From: Desulfolutivibrio sulfoxidireducens
GTDB taxonomy: Bacteria; Desulfobacterota; Desulfovibrionia; Desulfovibrionales; Desulfovibrionaceae
Length of the DNA stretch: 64,000 bases
NCBI RefSeq assembly: GCF_013376475.1
Contig: NZ_CP045508.1
Span: 1,609,501-1,673,500 of the forward strand
Reading direction: 5' to 3'
Below, piece after piece: positions 7,972 through 16,672 of the stretch; the first letter of the stretch is position 1, and each line of letters begins with the position of its first letter. The position numbers and the translations under genes are program-made. The notes below the pieces were generated by a model that was given only the letters and a program-made list of their open reading frames with translations, did not search any database and was not told the DNA's origin.

Positions 7972-9564
7972 ATGAATGTAGACATGGAGCACAAAACTGT
8001 TTTTTCTGGAAGGTATTACGCTCTTGAAGTGTATTATAGTAACCATCAAAAATCCATTGTCACTTTTGCGTCAAGGAATGTTGCAAGGCATCCAATAGAA
8101 CCAAGAACGCTTTCTGGGGGGTTTGCAAAAGGTGTATTTTCTCAGATGGGTTTTAATGAATTCTTGATTGGAACAAGAGTTAATGATTGGTATCAGAATG
8201 ATGAAATTTTCGAAGTGATTGATATTATAAACTCATATACCCTTGGGGATGTATTCACATATGGCTCCAGTATGGGAGCTTTCGGGGCTGTGAATTATGC
8301 GGCGGCACTAAATGCAAAGCAATTTGTGGCGCTTGCTCCTCAATATAGTATAGATCCGTCACATACATCCGATACACGTTGGATTTTTGAGTTTCATCGA
8401 TTAAATGGGAGATTTAAGAATAATCTAATTGAAAAGATGAATTGTAGTGAATCAAGGGGTTTTGTTTTTTTTGATCAAAGCGGTGTCGATCTAGCCCATG
8501 CAAAACTTATCGAAAAATCAACTCGCGCCACGCTGGTACCCCTGGAACTTGGAGGCCATTCTTGCGGAAGAACGATTAATAAGTTCTATCCCTTGAAAAA
8601 AATAATCCAAGATGTCTCAGATGACGAGTTTTCAGTTGCGAATTTTTATAAACAGCTAGAGTTGAAGAAAGACAATTTAATCGAAATAATTATACGAAAT
8701 GTGCATGACAAGGATTCTTTTTTTGAGTTGTGGAACAAAATAGAGTCGAAAGAAACAGCGTTGAAAATGGACGATGTGAATTTAGTGATCGATAAAGCAC
8801 GTGAAGTTGGTCTCGACAAAGATGACATTTTGCAAAAACTAAATTTTTTGGGAACCCTACTCACGGGGAATGCATTTTTGTTGCGAAAGGCTCGCTGGTT
8901 GAAATTGCTCAATTGCCCGAATGAGGCTCTGAAACTTTATAAATATTTACTAACAAAACAGCCAAAGAATGTCAGCCTGCTACAAAATGTTGCAAGAATA
9001 TATTTTGAAAAGGGGGATGGCCAAGCTGCAATACAAACTCTTCGTGAGGCAGTTGCATATGCGCCTGATATGCCTGGGCCTGCTTTACTTTTAAGCCACT
9101 ATTATTATAAATTGAATGACATAGGAAATGCAGAGAAATGTATTCATGATGCCATCGATTCCAATGGCCATGATCCGAAATTATATCACAGGCTTGGTGT
9201 CGTTCTTTTTGCAAAAAATGAATACGCTGGAGCAAAGGAGGCATTCCAAAAGGCTATTGAGCTAGATCCAAAATCATCTCACTCTTATTATCAGATCGGA
9301 TGCATTTGTTCAAAACAAAAAGATATTTGTGAGGCAATTGATTATTTTGGAAAAGCCATTGATTCAGACAGTAATAATCCGGCATTCTATCATATGCTTG
9401 GCAGATGTCTGCTAAGCAATGGGGACTTAAAAAAAGCGGAAGATGCGATATTGAATGCCCTTGCACTTCAATCCGACTCGCTTGCATACAAGGCTGTATT
9501 AAAACAAATCCAAGAAGCAATGAAAAAAAAAGGCCTCTGGCCTTTCAGGATTTTTAGTAAGTAA
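7972..9564 (+). CDS. Alpha/beta-hydrolase-like and TPR fusion protein
   Basis: Encodes 530 residues. Residues 1-220 look like an alpha/beta-hydrolase fold: a nucleophile-elbow motif GSSMGA (S100) followed by strands FVALAPQY, and a later GGHSCG that could supply the His. Residues about 300-515 form tandem TPR repeats (for example LYHRLGVVLFAKNEYAGAKEAFQKAIELDPKS). There is no signal peptide or membrane segment. The gene is strikingly AT-rich compared with everything around it and has no good ribosome-binding site; the Met codon at 7984 is an alternative start. Foreign origin is likely. Similar fusions occur near surface-polysaccharide genes, but none are here, so substrate and role are unknown. 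Confidence 0.85.
   Translation: MNVDMEHKTVFSGRYYALEVYYSNHQKSIVTFASRNVARHPIEPRTLSGGFAKGVFSQMGFNEFLIGTRVNDWYQNDEIFEVIDIINSYTLGDVFTYGSSMGAFGAVNYAAALNAKQFVALAPQYSIDPSHTSDTRWIFEFHRLNGRFKNNLIEKMNCSESRGFVFFDQSGVDLAHAKLIEKSTRATLVPLELGGHSCGRTINKFYPLKKIIQDVSDDEFSVANFYKQLELKKDNLIEIIIRNVHDKDSFFELWNKIESKETALKMDDVNLVIDKAREVGLDKDDILQKLNFLGTLLTGNAFLLRKARWLKLLNCPNEALKLYKYLLTKQPKNVSLLQNVARIYFEKGDGQAAIQTLREAVAYAPDMPGPALLLSHYYYKLNDIGNAEKCIHDAIDSNGHDPKLYHRLGVVLFAKNEYAGAKEAFQKAIELDPKSSHSYYQIGCICSKQKDICEAIDYFGKAIDSDSNNPAFYHMLGRCLLSNGDLKKAEDAILNALALQSDSLAYKAVLKQIQEAMKKKGLWPFRIFSK
9529..9552 (+). terminator. Possible terminator overlapping the end of the TPR gene
   Basis: AAAGGCC (9529-9535) and GGCCTTT (9539-9545) form a 7-base-pair stem with a 3-base loop, preceded by an A run and followed within a few bases by TTTTT. 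It lies inside the last codons of the gene. It may end transcription, but the T run is not directly adjacent. Confidence 0.4.
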
Positions 9565-9876
9565 TTTTCCAAAATCGTTGGAGCGAGATGTCCGGGGATG
9601 CATGTGATGCGCTGCTGGACGTGGTGCGTCTGATGGTTGGGAATGCGGACTGGGGCAAGCTCGAGGCTTTGACGACGAGGCGTGAGAGGGGTGGTCGTAC
9701 CGGAATGCCTCTTCAATCGTCGGCTTGGAGAAGGGTTCGATCATCCAGGGGGAGTATTCACCTGACAGTGACGCCCGGCCGGGGGAGCGACGCGACCGCT
9801 TTCCTGTCCTTCCATGCCCGGGCGCGCTGGCGTGTGCGCTCGGGCATGGTCAGGGGCGCAATGGCTGGAGCGCGCC
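9565..9876. other. Gap between TPR gene and coaX
   Basis: These are 312 bases where high GC returns. Short open frames exist on both strands, but none has a recognisable product or ribosome-binding site. The only structure I see is the hairpin at 9813-9848. Confidence 0.5.
9813..9848 (-). terminator. Hairpin downstream of coaX
   Basis: CATGCCCGGGCGC pairs with GCGCTCGGGCATG as a 13-base-pair stem with one G-U pair and a 10-base loop. It lies 28 bases after the coaX stop. There is no T run on the minus strand, so a terminator role is uncertain. Confidence 0.35.
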
Positions 9877-10680
9877 CTATTCGTCCTTCTCCGGGACCAC
9901 GCCTTGGCGGGAGAGCAAAAGCAGTCCCTCCAAAAGCAGGTCCGGCCGGACCTGGGAAAACGACGGACACAGGGGCGCGAGCCTGGCGGCGAAGCCGCCC
10001 GTGGCCAGGATGGTGGCCGGTTCCCCCAGGTGCTTGACCAGGAGTTTGCCGACGCCCTCGGCCATGGCCGCGAATCCGTGCAAGAAACCCTGGTTCAGGC
10101 ATTCCGAGGTGCTCTGGCCGATGGACAGGCCCCCATGGCCGTGGTCCAGGGCGATATGCGGCAGTTTGGCCGTGTCCAGGGACAAGGCCTTAAGCGACGA
10201 GAAAAGTCCCGGACAGATGAGCCCGCCCAGAAAGGCGTTGCCCTTCACGCAATCAAAGGTGGTGGCCGTGCCGAAATCCACCACCACCACCACCGGGGTC
10301 TCGGCCGCCAGCCGGCCGGCGTAGGCCGTGACCAGCCGGTCCGCGCCCACCTCGTGGGGCCTGGCGTAGCGGTTCTCCAGGGGCACGGCCACATCCCGGG
10401 GCACGAACCTGGCCGTGACCCCGAAATAACGCTCGGCGGCCCTGGAGAGGAGCGGGTCCATGGGCGGCACCACGCTCGAAACCGTGATCGAGGACACCTC
10501 GCCGGCCGCGACCCCGGCGTGGGCGGCCAGGGAGGTCAGGGCCAGGCCCAGGCTGTCCGGGGTGGCGGCCTTGTCCGTGGGCAGGACGTAGGACGTGAAA
10601 AGCCCGGCGGCGTCGGCCAGTCCGATCTTGGTGGTGGTGTTGCCGGCGTCGACGAGGAGCGAAACAGTGCGGGTGGTCAT
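9877..10680 (-). CDS. coaX: Type III pantothenate kinase
   Basis: Encodes 267 residues from the ATG at 10680 (MTTRTVSLLVDAG). The frame remains open upstream across tesA, but that extension is antisense noise. It catalyses ATP-dependent phosphorylation of pantothenate, the first step of coenzyme A synthesis. ASKHA-fold motifs are visible: D11 in the first phosphate loop (DAGNTTTKIG), GADR at 112-115, D135-FGTATT, and a late ATGG-F segment. Length fits the CoaX family. It begins 14 bases after the tesA stop on the same strand, with AGAGG upstream, so it is probably cotranscribed with tesA. Confidence 0.95.
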   Translation of the reverse strand: MTTRTVSLLVDAGNTTTKIGLADAAGLFTSYVLPTDKAATPDSLGLALTSLAAHAGVAAGEVSSITVSSVVPPMDPLLSRAAERYFGVTARFVPRDVAVPLENRYARPHEVGADRLVTAYAGRLAAETPVVVVVDFGTATTFDCVKGNAFLGGLICPGLFSSLKALSLDTAKLPHIALDHGHGGLSIGQSTSECLNQGFLHGFAAMAEGVGKLLVKHLGEPATILATGGFAARLAPLCPSFSQVRPDLLLEGLLLLSRQGVVPEKDE

Positions 10681-10694
10681 GGTCCGGCCTCTTT

Positions 10695-11435
10695 TCACGG
10701 GGTTGGGGACGCCTGGGAAACCGTGTCCGAGCGGGCCGCGATTCTCTTCACGAAGTCCTCGGCAATGGGCAGGATGCGGCCTGTGATCTCGCGGATGCCG
10801 GCGGCCGTGGGGTGCAGGCCGTCGGGAAGGTTTTTTTTCGGGTCGGCGGCCACGCCCTCCAGGAAAAAGGGATAGAAGGCCAGATTCCGCTCCCGGGCCA
10901 GATCGGAGAACACCGCCGCGAACTCCTCCCCATAGTCCGGCCCCATGCCCAAAAGCGCCCGCATGCCGCATAAAAGAACAGGTACGCCCTTGGCCTTGGC
11001 CGCGTCCAGGATGGCCTCCAGGTTGGCCCTGACGAACGCCGGTTCCAGGCCGCGAAGCCCGTCGTTGGCCCCAAGCTCCACGATCAGGCCGTCGGGATCG
11101 TGGGCCAGGGCCGCGTCCACCCGGGATGCGCCGCCGGCCGTGGTGTCGCCAGAGATGCCGGCGTTTATGATCGTGACCGGATAGCCTTTTTGGCGCAGTT
11201 TTTCCTGGAGAACGACCGGAAAGGCCTCGCTTGCGGCCAGGCCGAATCCGGCGGTCAGGCTGTCGCCCAGGGCCACCAGGCGTATCTCGCGTGCGGCGTG
11301 CGGGGTCATGGTCGCTCCATCCAAACACAGGCACAGGGCCAAAAGGGCGAAAAACGCGGCCGGACCCGGGCGGCGGCCGCGCACCGGGGCCGTTTGTGTT
11401 TTTCGGACGAGTTGGTATGCTGGCGGTCGAGACAT
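10695..11435 (-). CDS. tesA: Arylesterase / thioesterase I-like SGNH hydrolase
   Basis: Encodes 246 residues. It has an N-terminal hydrophobic segment (about 27-39) that should direct export, preceded by a long Arg-rich stretch. The SGNH blocks are intact: GDSL with S59, G-N region NAGISGDTT, GAND at 122-125, and D205/H208 in DGLHPTA. The family cleaves acyl thioesters and esters in the periplasm. It is divergent from the ABC ATPase gene, with 39 bases between their start codons, the same arrangement as tesA-ybbA in Escherichia coli. The long basic N-terminus leaves some doubt about the exact start. Confidence 0.92.
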   Translation of the reverse strand: MSRPPAYQLVRKTQTAPVRGRRPGPAAFFALLALCLCLDGATMTPHAAREIRLVALGDSLTAGFGLAASEAFPVVLQEKLRQKGYPVTIINAGISGDTTAGGASRVDAALAHDPDGLIVELGANDGLRGLEPAFVRANLEAILDAAKAKGVPVLLCGMRALLGMGPDYGEEFAAVFSDLARERNLAFYPFFLEGVAADPKKNLPDGLHPTAAGIREITGRILPIAEDFVKRIAARSDTVSQASPTP

Positions 11436-11474
11436 CGCGCCTCTCGTGAGGTTGACGGGAAAGTTCGAGGGACC

Positions 11475-12182
11475 ATGGCCGGGGATATGATCGCGCTTAC
11501 GGATGTTCGACTCACGTTACCGAGCCAGGCGGGCATGGTCAATATCCTGCGCGGGGTCTCGTTTCGGGCCGCGGCCGGGGAGACCGTCGGGGTCATGGGA
11601 CCGTCGGGGGCGGGCAAGACCACGCTTTTGATGCTCATGGCCGGTCTGGAGAGGCCCTCCTCGGGACGGGTGGAGGTGGCCGGACGGGACCTGACGGCCA
11701 TGGACGAGGACCAGTTGGCCCGGTTTCGCCGCAATACCGTGGGCATCGTGTTCCAGGCCTTCCACCTGGTGCCGACCATGACCGCCCTGGAGAACGTGGC
11801 CCTGCCCCTGGAACTGGCCAGGTCCCGGGACGCGTTTTCCCGGGCGGCCGAGGCTCTGGACGCGGTGGGACTCTCCGGCCGCGCCGCCCACTATCCATCC
11901 CAGCTCTCCGGCGGCGAGCAGCAGCGGGTGGCCCTGGCCCGGGCCTTCGCCCCCCGCCCGAAACTCCTTTTGGCCGACGAGCCCACCGGGAACCTCGACG
12001 GGGAGACCGGGACCATGGTCATGGACCTGCTTTTTTCCCTGCGGGAAAACCACGGCGCGACCCTGGCCCTGATCACCCACGACGCCGCTCTGGCCAAACG
12101 GTGCGGGCGCATCATGCGCATGCGCGACGGCCTAATCGGCGAGGACCGGGCGGCCGAAACGGGCGGGGAAGACGCGTCGTGA
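11475..12182 (+). CDS. LolD/YbbA-type ABC transporter ATP-binding protein
   Basis: Encodes 235 residues from the ATG at 11475 ([10 protein letters not shown]), with CGAGGG just upstream; the frame is open further upstream but overlaps tesA. It has Walker [10 protein letters not shown] at 42-50, signature LSGGEQQ at 144-150, Walker B LLLADEP at 164-170, D-loop TGNLD and switch H202. It belongs to the MacB/LolD/YbbA group that works with FtsX-like permeases. No permease is adjacent; the next gene encodes a small TPM-like membrane protein instead. The pairing with divergent tesA suggests a YbbA-like role. Confidence 0.93.
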   Translation: MAGDMIALTDVRLTLPSQAGMVNILRGVSFRAAAGETVGVMGPSGAGKTTLLMLMAGLERPSSGRVEVAGRDLTAMDEDQLARFRRNTVGIVFQAFHLVPTMTALENVALPLELARSRDAFSRAAEALDAVGLSGRAAHYPSQLSGGEQQRVALARAFAPRPKLLLADEPTGNLDGETGTMVMDLLFSLRENHGATLALITHDAALAKRCGRIMRMRDGLIGEDRAAETGGEDAS

Positions 12183-12688
12183 GGCTTTTTCGGGTGGTCC
12201 CGAAATCGGTTTCGCCGTTTGAGCGGTTCGTGCGGGCCATGGCCCTGGTGGCTGTGGTTGCCGGGGTGGTGTGGGCCTTCGAGGCCCGGTTTTCGCGTCT
12301 GGCGGACAGGTACGCGGCCGAGGAGACGATCTCTGACGAGACCCGAAGCCTGTCCGACGCGGACCGGGGGGAGCTGCTCCGGACGGCCGAGGACCTCAAG
12401 GCCCGATTCGGCCTGGAGCTTGTGGTTCGTGTGTTCCGGGCGGCCGTCGTGGTCCCGGAATTGAATGAAAAGACCGTGTTCATCGGTATTTCGACGGAGG
12501 GAAAAACGGCCAAGGTGGTGCTGCCGCCCCTTGCGGCCCAGGCCCTGGGGCCGGATTTCGTGGGCGTCCTGGAGCGCGATGTCCTGGCCGCGTCGCTGGC
12601 AACGGCCCAGTGGCAAAAAGGACTACGGGCGGCGGTGGATTTTTTGGAACAGGAACTGTCCGGCCTTGATGCGGGAGAAAAAAAATGA
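12179..12688 (+). CDS. TPM-domain-like membrane-anchored protein
   Basis: Encodes 169 residues from a GTG at 12179 that overlaps the ABC gene stop by 4 bases (GTGA), so the two are translationally coupled. There is one membrane helix near the start (about 20-35, [13 protein letters not shown]). The remainder resembles the TPM (YgcG/Psb32-like) fold: a [17 protein letters not shown] helix, GLELVVRVF strand, and the pattern [22 protein letters not shown] proteins are periplasmic and sometimes act as phosphatases. It sits where an FtsX-like permease would be expected. Function is unknown; family assignment is by pattern only. Confidence 0.7.
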   Translation: MRLFRVVPKSVSPFERFVRAMALVAVVAGVVWAFEARFSRLADRYAAEETISDETRSLSDADRGELLRTAEDLKARFGLELVVRVFRAAVVVPELNEKTVFIGISTEGKTAKVVLPPLAAQALGPDFVGVLERDVLAASLATAQWQKGLRAAVDFLEQELSGLDAGEKK

Positions 12689-13179
12689 GCACGGAGACGG
12701 AAGCGGCCGGGACCTGTCCCGCCGTCGCCATTTATACGGATGGATGCTGTTTCGGCAACCCGGGTCCCGGCGGCTTCGGCGTGGTGCTTCTGTGCGGGGA
12801 GACCCGCAAGGAACTCTCCGGCGGGCGGCGGCTGACCACCAACAACCGCATGGAGCTTCTGGCGGTCATCGAGGCCCTTTTGGCCCTGACCAAGCCCTGC
12901 CGGGCGGACCTTTTCACCGATTCCCAGTATGTGCGAAACGCCATTGAAAAGCGCTGGCTTCTGAACTGGCGCAAGAACGGCTGGAAGACGGCGGAGAAAA
13001 AGCCGGTCAAGAACAAGGATTTGTGGGAGCGGCTGACGCCCCTTTTATCCACCCATCAGGTGCGTTTTCATTGGGTCCGGGGACATGCCGGGGACAAGGA
13101 GAACGAGCGGTGCGACGTGTTGGCCAAGACCGCGGCCGGGAAGTCCGGACTTTCGCCCGACGAGGGCTATCCCGGATGA
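12685..13179 (+). CDS. rnhA: Ribonuclease HI
   Basis: Encodes 164 residues. It cleaves the RNA strand of RNA-DNA hybrids. The catalytic set is visible: D19 (YTDG), E57 (NNRMEL), D79 (FTDSQYV) and D144 (ERCDVLA), plus H134 in the VRGHAG loop. The basic handle region ([21 protein letters not shown]) typical of the E. coli type is present. The start overlaps the end of the TPM-like gene by 4 bases, which places it in the same operon. Length is normal for the family. Confidence 0.97.
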   Translation: MSTETEAAGTCPAVAIYTDGCCFGNPGPGGFGVVLLCGETRKELSGGRRLTTNNRMELLAVIEALLALTKPCRADLFTDSQYVRNAIEKRWLLNWRKNGWKTAEKKPVKNKDLWERLTPLLSTHQVRFHWVRGHAGDKENERCDVLAKTAAGKSGLSPDEGYPG

Positions 13180-13256
13180 GGGGATAGGGGGGCCATGGAC
13201 GGCGACAATGGACAGGTGACGAGGGAGGGGGACAAGGGGGGAGGTGGTCGGCGGTC

Positions 13257-13616
13257 TTACTGGCCGCCGAAGGTGCGCATCTTGTGTTCCCAGGCCCGGC
13301 GGGCGTCAAGCGATGGGCACTGGCAACTCGCAGCGGCCGCGTCGTAGCGGCTGTCGGCCGGTTGGCCGTTCGCGTCCAGGTAGCGGGCCACGGCCGGATC
13401 GGGCTGGGTGATGGTGAAGGTTCCGGGGGTTTTGGCGCAACTGCCGCAGGTGACCGTCCAGGTGTTGAAGGTGCGCATGCGTACCGAGGCCACGCAACAG
13501 TCGCCGAAGGGATCGTCCGAGGAGTCCGGCATCCGTCCGGGAAGATCGTCGGTGCGCACCGCGCCGGCAAAGGTCAAAACAAGCAGGCCGGTCAGAAAAA
13601 GCGTTTTCGCGTTCAT
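13257..13616 (-). CDS. Small Cys-rich secreted protein of unknown function
   Basis: Encodes 119 residues with a signal peptide (about 1-20, FLTGLLVLTFAGA). The mature part contains six cysteines in three pairs (DCC, CGSC and CQC), suggesting disulfides or metal binding in the periplasm. I do not recognise a family. The gene is convergent with rnhA and divergent from the GAK cluster. The start is supported by a signal peptide directly after the ATG, but the ribosome-binding site is weak. Confidence 0.65.
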   Translation of the reverse strand: MNAKTLFLTGLLVLTFAGAVRTDDLPGRMPDSSDDPFGDCCVASVRMRTFNTWTVTCGSCAKTPGTFTITQPDPAVARYLDANGQPADSRYDAAAASCQCPSLDARRAWEHKMRTFGGQ

Positions 13617-13845
13617 TTTTTTCGTCCATGGCGCGGAAGGACCCGCGAAGATTTTTTATCCCATAGACCGGGTTGGCGGGAAAGGCAATCGCCCGGGGGC
13701 GCGCGTCATCGCTTCGTCACCGGGCGGTGCTAGAAGTCCGGCGCGTGCCGCGTCGCGACGATGGTCGTGCCCGCTGTGTGCACGGGCCGGCCGTTTCGGA
13801 CCTCGGTGATCTTGAATAATCGCGCACATGTCGGAAGGAGGAAAT

Positions 13846-14730
13846 ATGAAACGTCTTGGGGTCGTCGGCATTCCCAAGGGCTGGTCCACCATGAGGCTGG
13901 TGGCCGCCTTGGAGGAGCGCGGGGTCGAGGCCGTGCTCATCGACATGGCCAGGGTCCGGCTGGACCTTGCGGCCCGAAAGGTCTTTCACGGCGAGGTGGA
14001 GATCACCGCCCTTGACGCGGTCATCGTCAAGAAAATAGCCCCCAGCTATTCCCCGGACGCCCTGGACCGCATGGACATCCTGCGGTTCGCCCGGGCCGTG
14101 GGCGTGCCGGTATTTTCCGACCCGGACAGCATGTACCGGCTCATCGACCGGTTAAGCGGCACCACGGCCCTGCGACTGGGCGACATCCCCATGCCGCCCA
14201 CCGTGGTCACCGAGGACGTGGAGGAGGCCCTTGCCGCCGTGGAGAGTTACGGCCGGGCGGTTTTCAAGCCCCTGTACTCCTCCAAGGCCCGGGGCATGAC
14301 CGTCATCGAGGCCGGCAGCACCGCCCGGGAGGAGGTCGAGGATTTCCAGGCCGCCGGGAACCGGGTCATGTACATCCAGCGCATGATCGCCCACGCCGGG
14401 GGACATCTGGACCTGGGCGTGTCCTTTCTGGGCGGCGAATACCTGGCCACCTACGCCCGGCAGGGCGATGGCAAGTCCTGGGACACCACCACCCGCACCG
14501 GCGGCAAATACGTGCCCTACGAGCCGAGTCCGGAGATCATCGCCCTGGCCCGCAAGGCCCAGGGGCTTTTCCCGGGCATGGCCTTTACCTGCGTGGACGT
14601 GGTGGAGACCCCGGACGGCGCGGCGGTGTACGAGGTGTCCGCCTTCGGGGGCTTCCGTGGACTTTCCGAGGCCTGCGGCATCGACGCGGCCGGACTCTAC
14701 GCCGACTACGTACTGGAGAGGATCGCATGA
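13846..14730 (+). CDS. GAK-system ATP-grasp enzyme (RimK-like)
   Basis: Encodes 294 residues from the ATG at 13846, chosen because GGAAGGAGGAAAT sits directly before it; a Met six codons upstream is less likely. The ATP-grasp core is recognisable: VFKPLYSSKARGM (about 139-151) as the lysine and small loop, IQRMI as the hinge, and VDVVE followed by VYEVSAFGGFRGL near the end in place of the usual E-x-N metal site. RimK-like enzymes ligate an amine to a carboxylate using ATP. It is translationally coupled (4-base overlap) to the HprK-related kinase. I assign it to the GAK set (ATP-grasp, CofD-like, HprK-like kinase) from memory of Desulfovibrio annotations; substrates are unknown. Confidence 0.85.
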   Translation: MKRLGVVGIPKGWSTMRLVAALEERGVEAVLIDMARVRLDLAARKVFHGEVEITALDAVIVKKIAPSYSPDALDRMDILRFARAVGVPVFSDPDSMYRLIDRLSGTTALRLGDIPMPPTVVTEDVEEALAAVESYGRAVFKPLYSSKARGMTVIEAGSTAREEVEDFQAAGNRVMYIQRMIAHAGGHLDLGVSFLGGEYLATYARQGDGKSWDTTTRTGGKYVPYEPSPEIIALARKAQGLFPGMAFTCVDVVETPDGAAVYEVSAFGGFRGLSEACGIDAAGLYADYVLERIA

Positions 14731-15812
14731 GCATGACCGGATCGTATCTGGACCCCGTGGCGGACCTGCTGGCGGCCAACCCGGCCGACATATCCATTTT
14801 TCTTCGCTTCGGCGAGGCCCGCATCGAGGTGCGCACCAACTCCCGGGCGCTTCTCGACAAACTTACCCGGTATTTCCTGGATTTTCCCGGCGACGAGGGA
14901 CCGGCGGACATCACGGTCACGGCCCTGGAAACCCAGGCCCCGGTGTTCGACCTGCCCTACGTCACCAAGGAGCGCGAGCCCGGAAAGACCAAAATAAAAG
15001 AACAGTATGTGGACTATCCCGATGGCCGGGTGGTGCGCAAACTGACCACGGGCATGGTTTTTTGCTTCGGCGGCGGGCATAACTACGCCTTCGGTCCGTG
15101 CCTGCAAAACGACAATCAGGTGGTCAATTTCATCAATAACCGCTATATTGAGCGGGTGATCCGCCAGGGGTCCCTGCTTTTTCACGCGGCGGGCGTGGCC
15201 GAGAACGGCCGGGGACTGGTCATGTCGGGTTTTTCCGGGGCCGGGAAATCCACCCTGGCCCTGCGGATCATGGGCCACGGCACGGATTTCGTGAGCAACG
15301 ACCGGATCATGGTCCGTCGCGACGCCGGCGGCCTGACCATGTTCGGGATTCCCAAGATGCCCCGGGTCAACCCCGGGACCGTGCTGGCCGAGCCCCATCT
15401 GGCCTCGGTCATGTCCGAGGAGGAGCGCCGCCGGTTTTCCGCGTTGCCGCCGGCCGAGCTGTGGGACCTGGAGCACAAGTACGACGCCTTTATCGACGAC
15501 TGCTACGGTCCGGGGCGCTTTCGGCTGCAAAGTCCCATGAACGGCCTGGTGGTCATGACCTGGAAGCGCGACGGCCGGCCCATGCGCGCCGAGCTGGTCG
15601 ATCTGGCGGCGCGGCGGGATCTGCTGCCGGCCTTCATGAAGGATGTGGGGCTTTTTTTTGAATCCGACGGCCCCGGTCCAAGCGGGGCCGAGGCCACGGC
15701 CGACGACTATCTGGCCCTGCTATCCGGCTGTCCGGTCCTGGAAATCTCCGGAGGGGTGGACTTCGACGCCGCGGCCCTGGCCTGCCTTGATTTCTTGCGG
15801 CGGTCCAAATAG
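14727..15812 (+). CDS. GAK-system HprK-related kinase B
   Basis: Encodes 361 residues starting within the stop of the ATP-grasp gene (ATGA). It has Walker A GFSGAGKST at 168-176 preceded by LLFHAAGVAENGRGLVMSG, the arrangement of HPr kinase/phosphorylase, and a later DFVSNDRIMV segment like the HprK catalytic region. The N-terminal 150 residues are a distinct domain seen in this subfamily. True HprK phosphorylates Ser46 of HPr; no HPr or PTS gene is present here, so the substrate must be something else, perhaps the partner made by the ATP-grasp enzyme. No membrane segment is visible, so cytoplasmic. Confidence 0.87.
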   Translation: MSMTGSYLDPVADLLAANPADISIFLRFGEARIEVRTNSRALLDKLTRYFLDFPGDEGPADITVTALETQAPVFDLPYVTKEREPGKTKIKEQYVDYPDGRVVRKLTTGMVFCFGGGHNYAFGPCLQNDNQVVNFINNRYIERVIRQGSLLFHAAGVAENGRGLVMSGFSGAGKSTLALRIMGHGTDFVSNDRIMVRRDAGGLTMFGIPKMPRVNPGTVLAEPHLASVMSEEERRRFSALPPAELWDLEHKYDAFIDDCYGPGRFRLQSPMNGLVVMTWKRDGRPMRAELVDLAARRDLLPAFMKDVGLFFESDGPGPSGAEATADDYLALLSGCPVLEISGGVDFDAAALACLDFLRRSK

Positions 15813-15858
15813 AGAACGAATGTCATTTTCAACATAGGCCGGAGACAAGGAGGCACAC

Positions 15859-16491
15859 ATGCACGACGAATTCGATGACAGCTGCTGCGTGGAGATCGAG
15901 CAGGCCCTGCTCGGCGCCGAGGTCGAGGATTTCCAGATGAAGGTCTACGATCCCCGGGAGGGCTTTTTCGGGGAGGTGACCATGGAGGGGCTCATCGAGG
16001 CCGGAAAGTGGACCGTCCTTTTTTTCTATCCGGCGGATTTCACCTTCGTCTGCCCCACGGAATTGGCCGATCTGGCCGAAAAACACGCCGAACTGGAGTC
16101 GCTTGGCTGCGAGGTGATTTCCGTGTCCACGGATACGGAATACGCCCATCTGGCCTGGCGGCAGAGCGAGAAGCTCCTTTCCGGGGTGAACTTCAAGATG
16201 GCCGCCGACCCCACCGGGGTGGTGTCGCGCTATTTCGGGGTCTACGACCCGGATACCGGGCTGGCCCTGCGCGGCACCTTCCTCATCAATCCCGAGGGCG
16301 TGCTGGTCGCCTCGGAGATCAACTATTACAACGTGGGCCGCAACGCCGACGAATTGCTGCGCAAGATCAAGGCCAACGTCTATCTGCGTGAGCATCCGGA
16401 ACAGGCCTGCCCGGCCAAGTGGGAACCCGGGAAAAAGACCCTGACCCCCTCCGAGGCCCTGGTCGGCAAGGTCGCCGAAAGCCTGGAATAA
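15859..16491 (+). CDS. ahpC: 2-Cys peroxiredoxin (AhpC/Prx1 type)
   Basis: Encodes 210 residues. It reduces hydrogen peroxide and organic peroxides. The peroxidatic cysteine is C65 in FYPADFTFVCPTEL, and the resolving cysteine is C184 in EQACPAKW, so it is a typical 2-Cys enzyme. An extra CC pair lies at residues 9-10, near the N-terminus. AAGGAGG precedes the ATG. It starts 46 bases after the HprK-like kinase on the same strand and is followed by pta, placing an oxidative-stress enzyme inside the GAK/acetyl-phosphate cluster. No separate AhpF or thioredoxin reductase is adjacent. Confidence 0.95.
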   Translation: MHDEFDDSCCVEIEQALLGAEVEDFQMKVYDPREGFFGEVTMEGLIEAGKWTVLFFYPADFTFVCPTELADLAEKHAELESLGCEVISVSTDTEYAHLAWRQSEKLLSGVNFKMAADPTGVVSRYFGVYDPDTGLALRGTFLINPEGVLVASEINYYNVGRNADELLRKIKANVYLREHPEQACPAKWEPGKKTLTPSEALVGKVAESLE

Positions 16492-16504
16492 CGATTTTTG
16501 TCGT

Positions 16505-16527
16505 GCCGGGAGGGCGATCCTCCCGGC
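16505..16527 (+). terminator. Hairpin between ahpC and pta
   Basis: GCCGGGAGG and CCTCCCGGC form a 9-base-pair perfect stem with a 5-base loop, 13 bases after the ahpC stop. It is followed by CTTCGTC rather than a T run. It may attenuate or protect the ahpC end rather than terminate fully. Confidence 0.4.
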
Positions 16528-16672
16528 CTTCGTCCCGCCGGGGTCGTGAGTTACGCCTGGCTCACCGCCGTGGGGCGTTGATCCCCGGGTGGGCTTTGCG
16601 CGACCGCGGGGACACACCGCGCGGGATCCCCGGGGGCATTGCGCGGGAACCGTCGGGCCACAGGGAGGCGAC

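Noticed and set aside
9588-10037. 149-residue frame between the TPR gene and coaX
   Set aside because: Arg/Gly/Pro-rich, overlaps coaX antisense, and lacks a ribosome-binding site.
10681-11334. N-terminal extension of coaX
   Set aside because: The upstream part is the out-of-frame shadow of tesA; homology to CoaX begins at the ATG at 10680.
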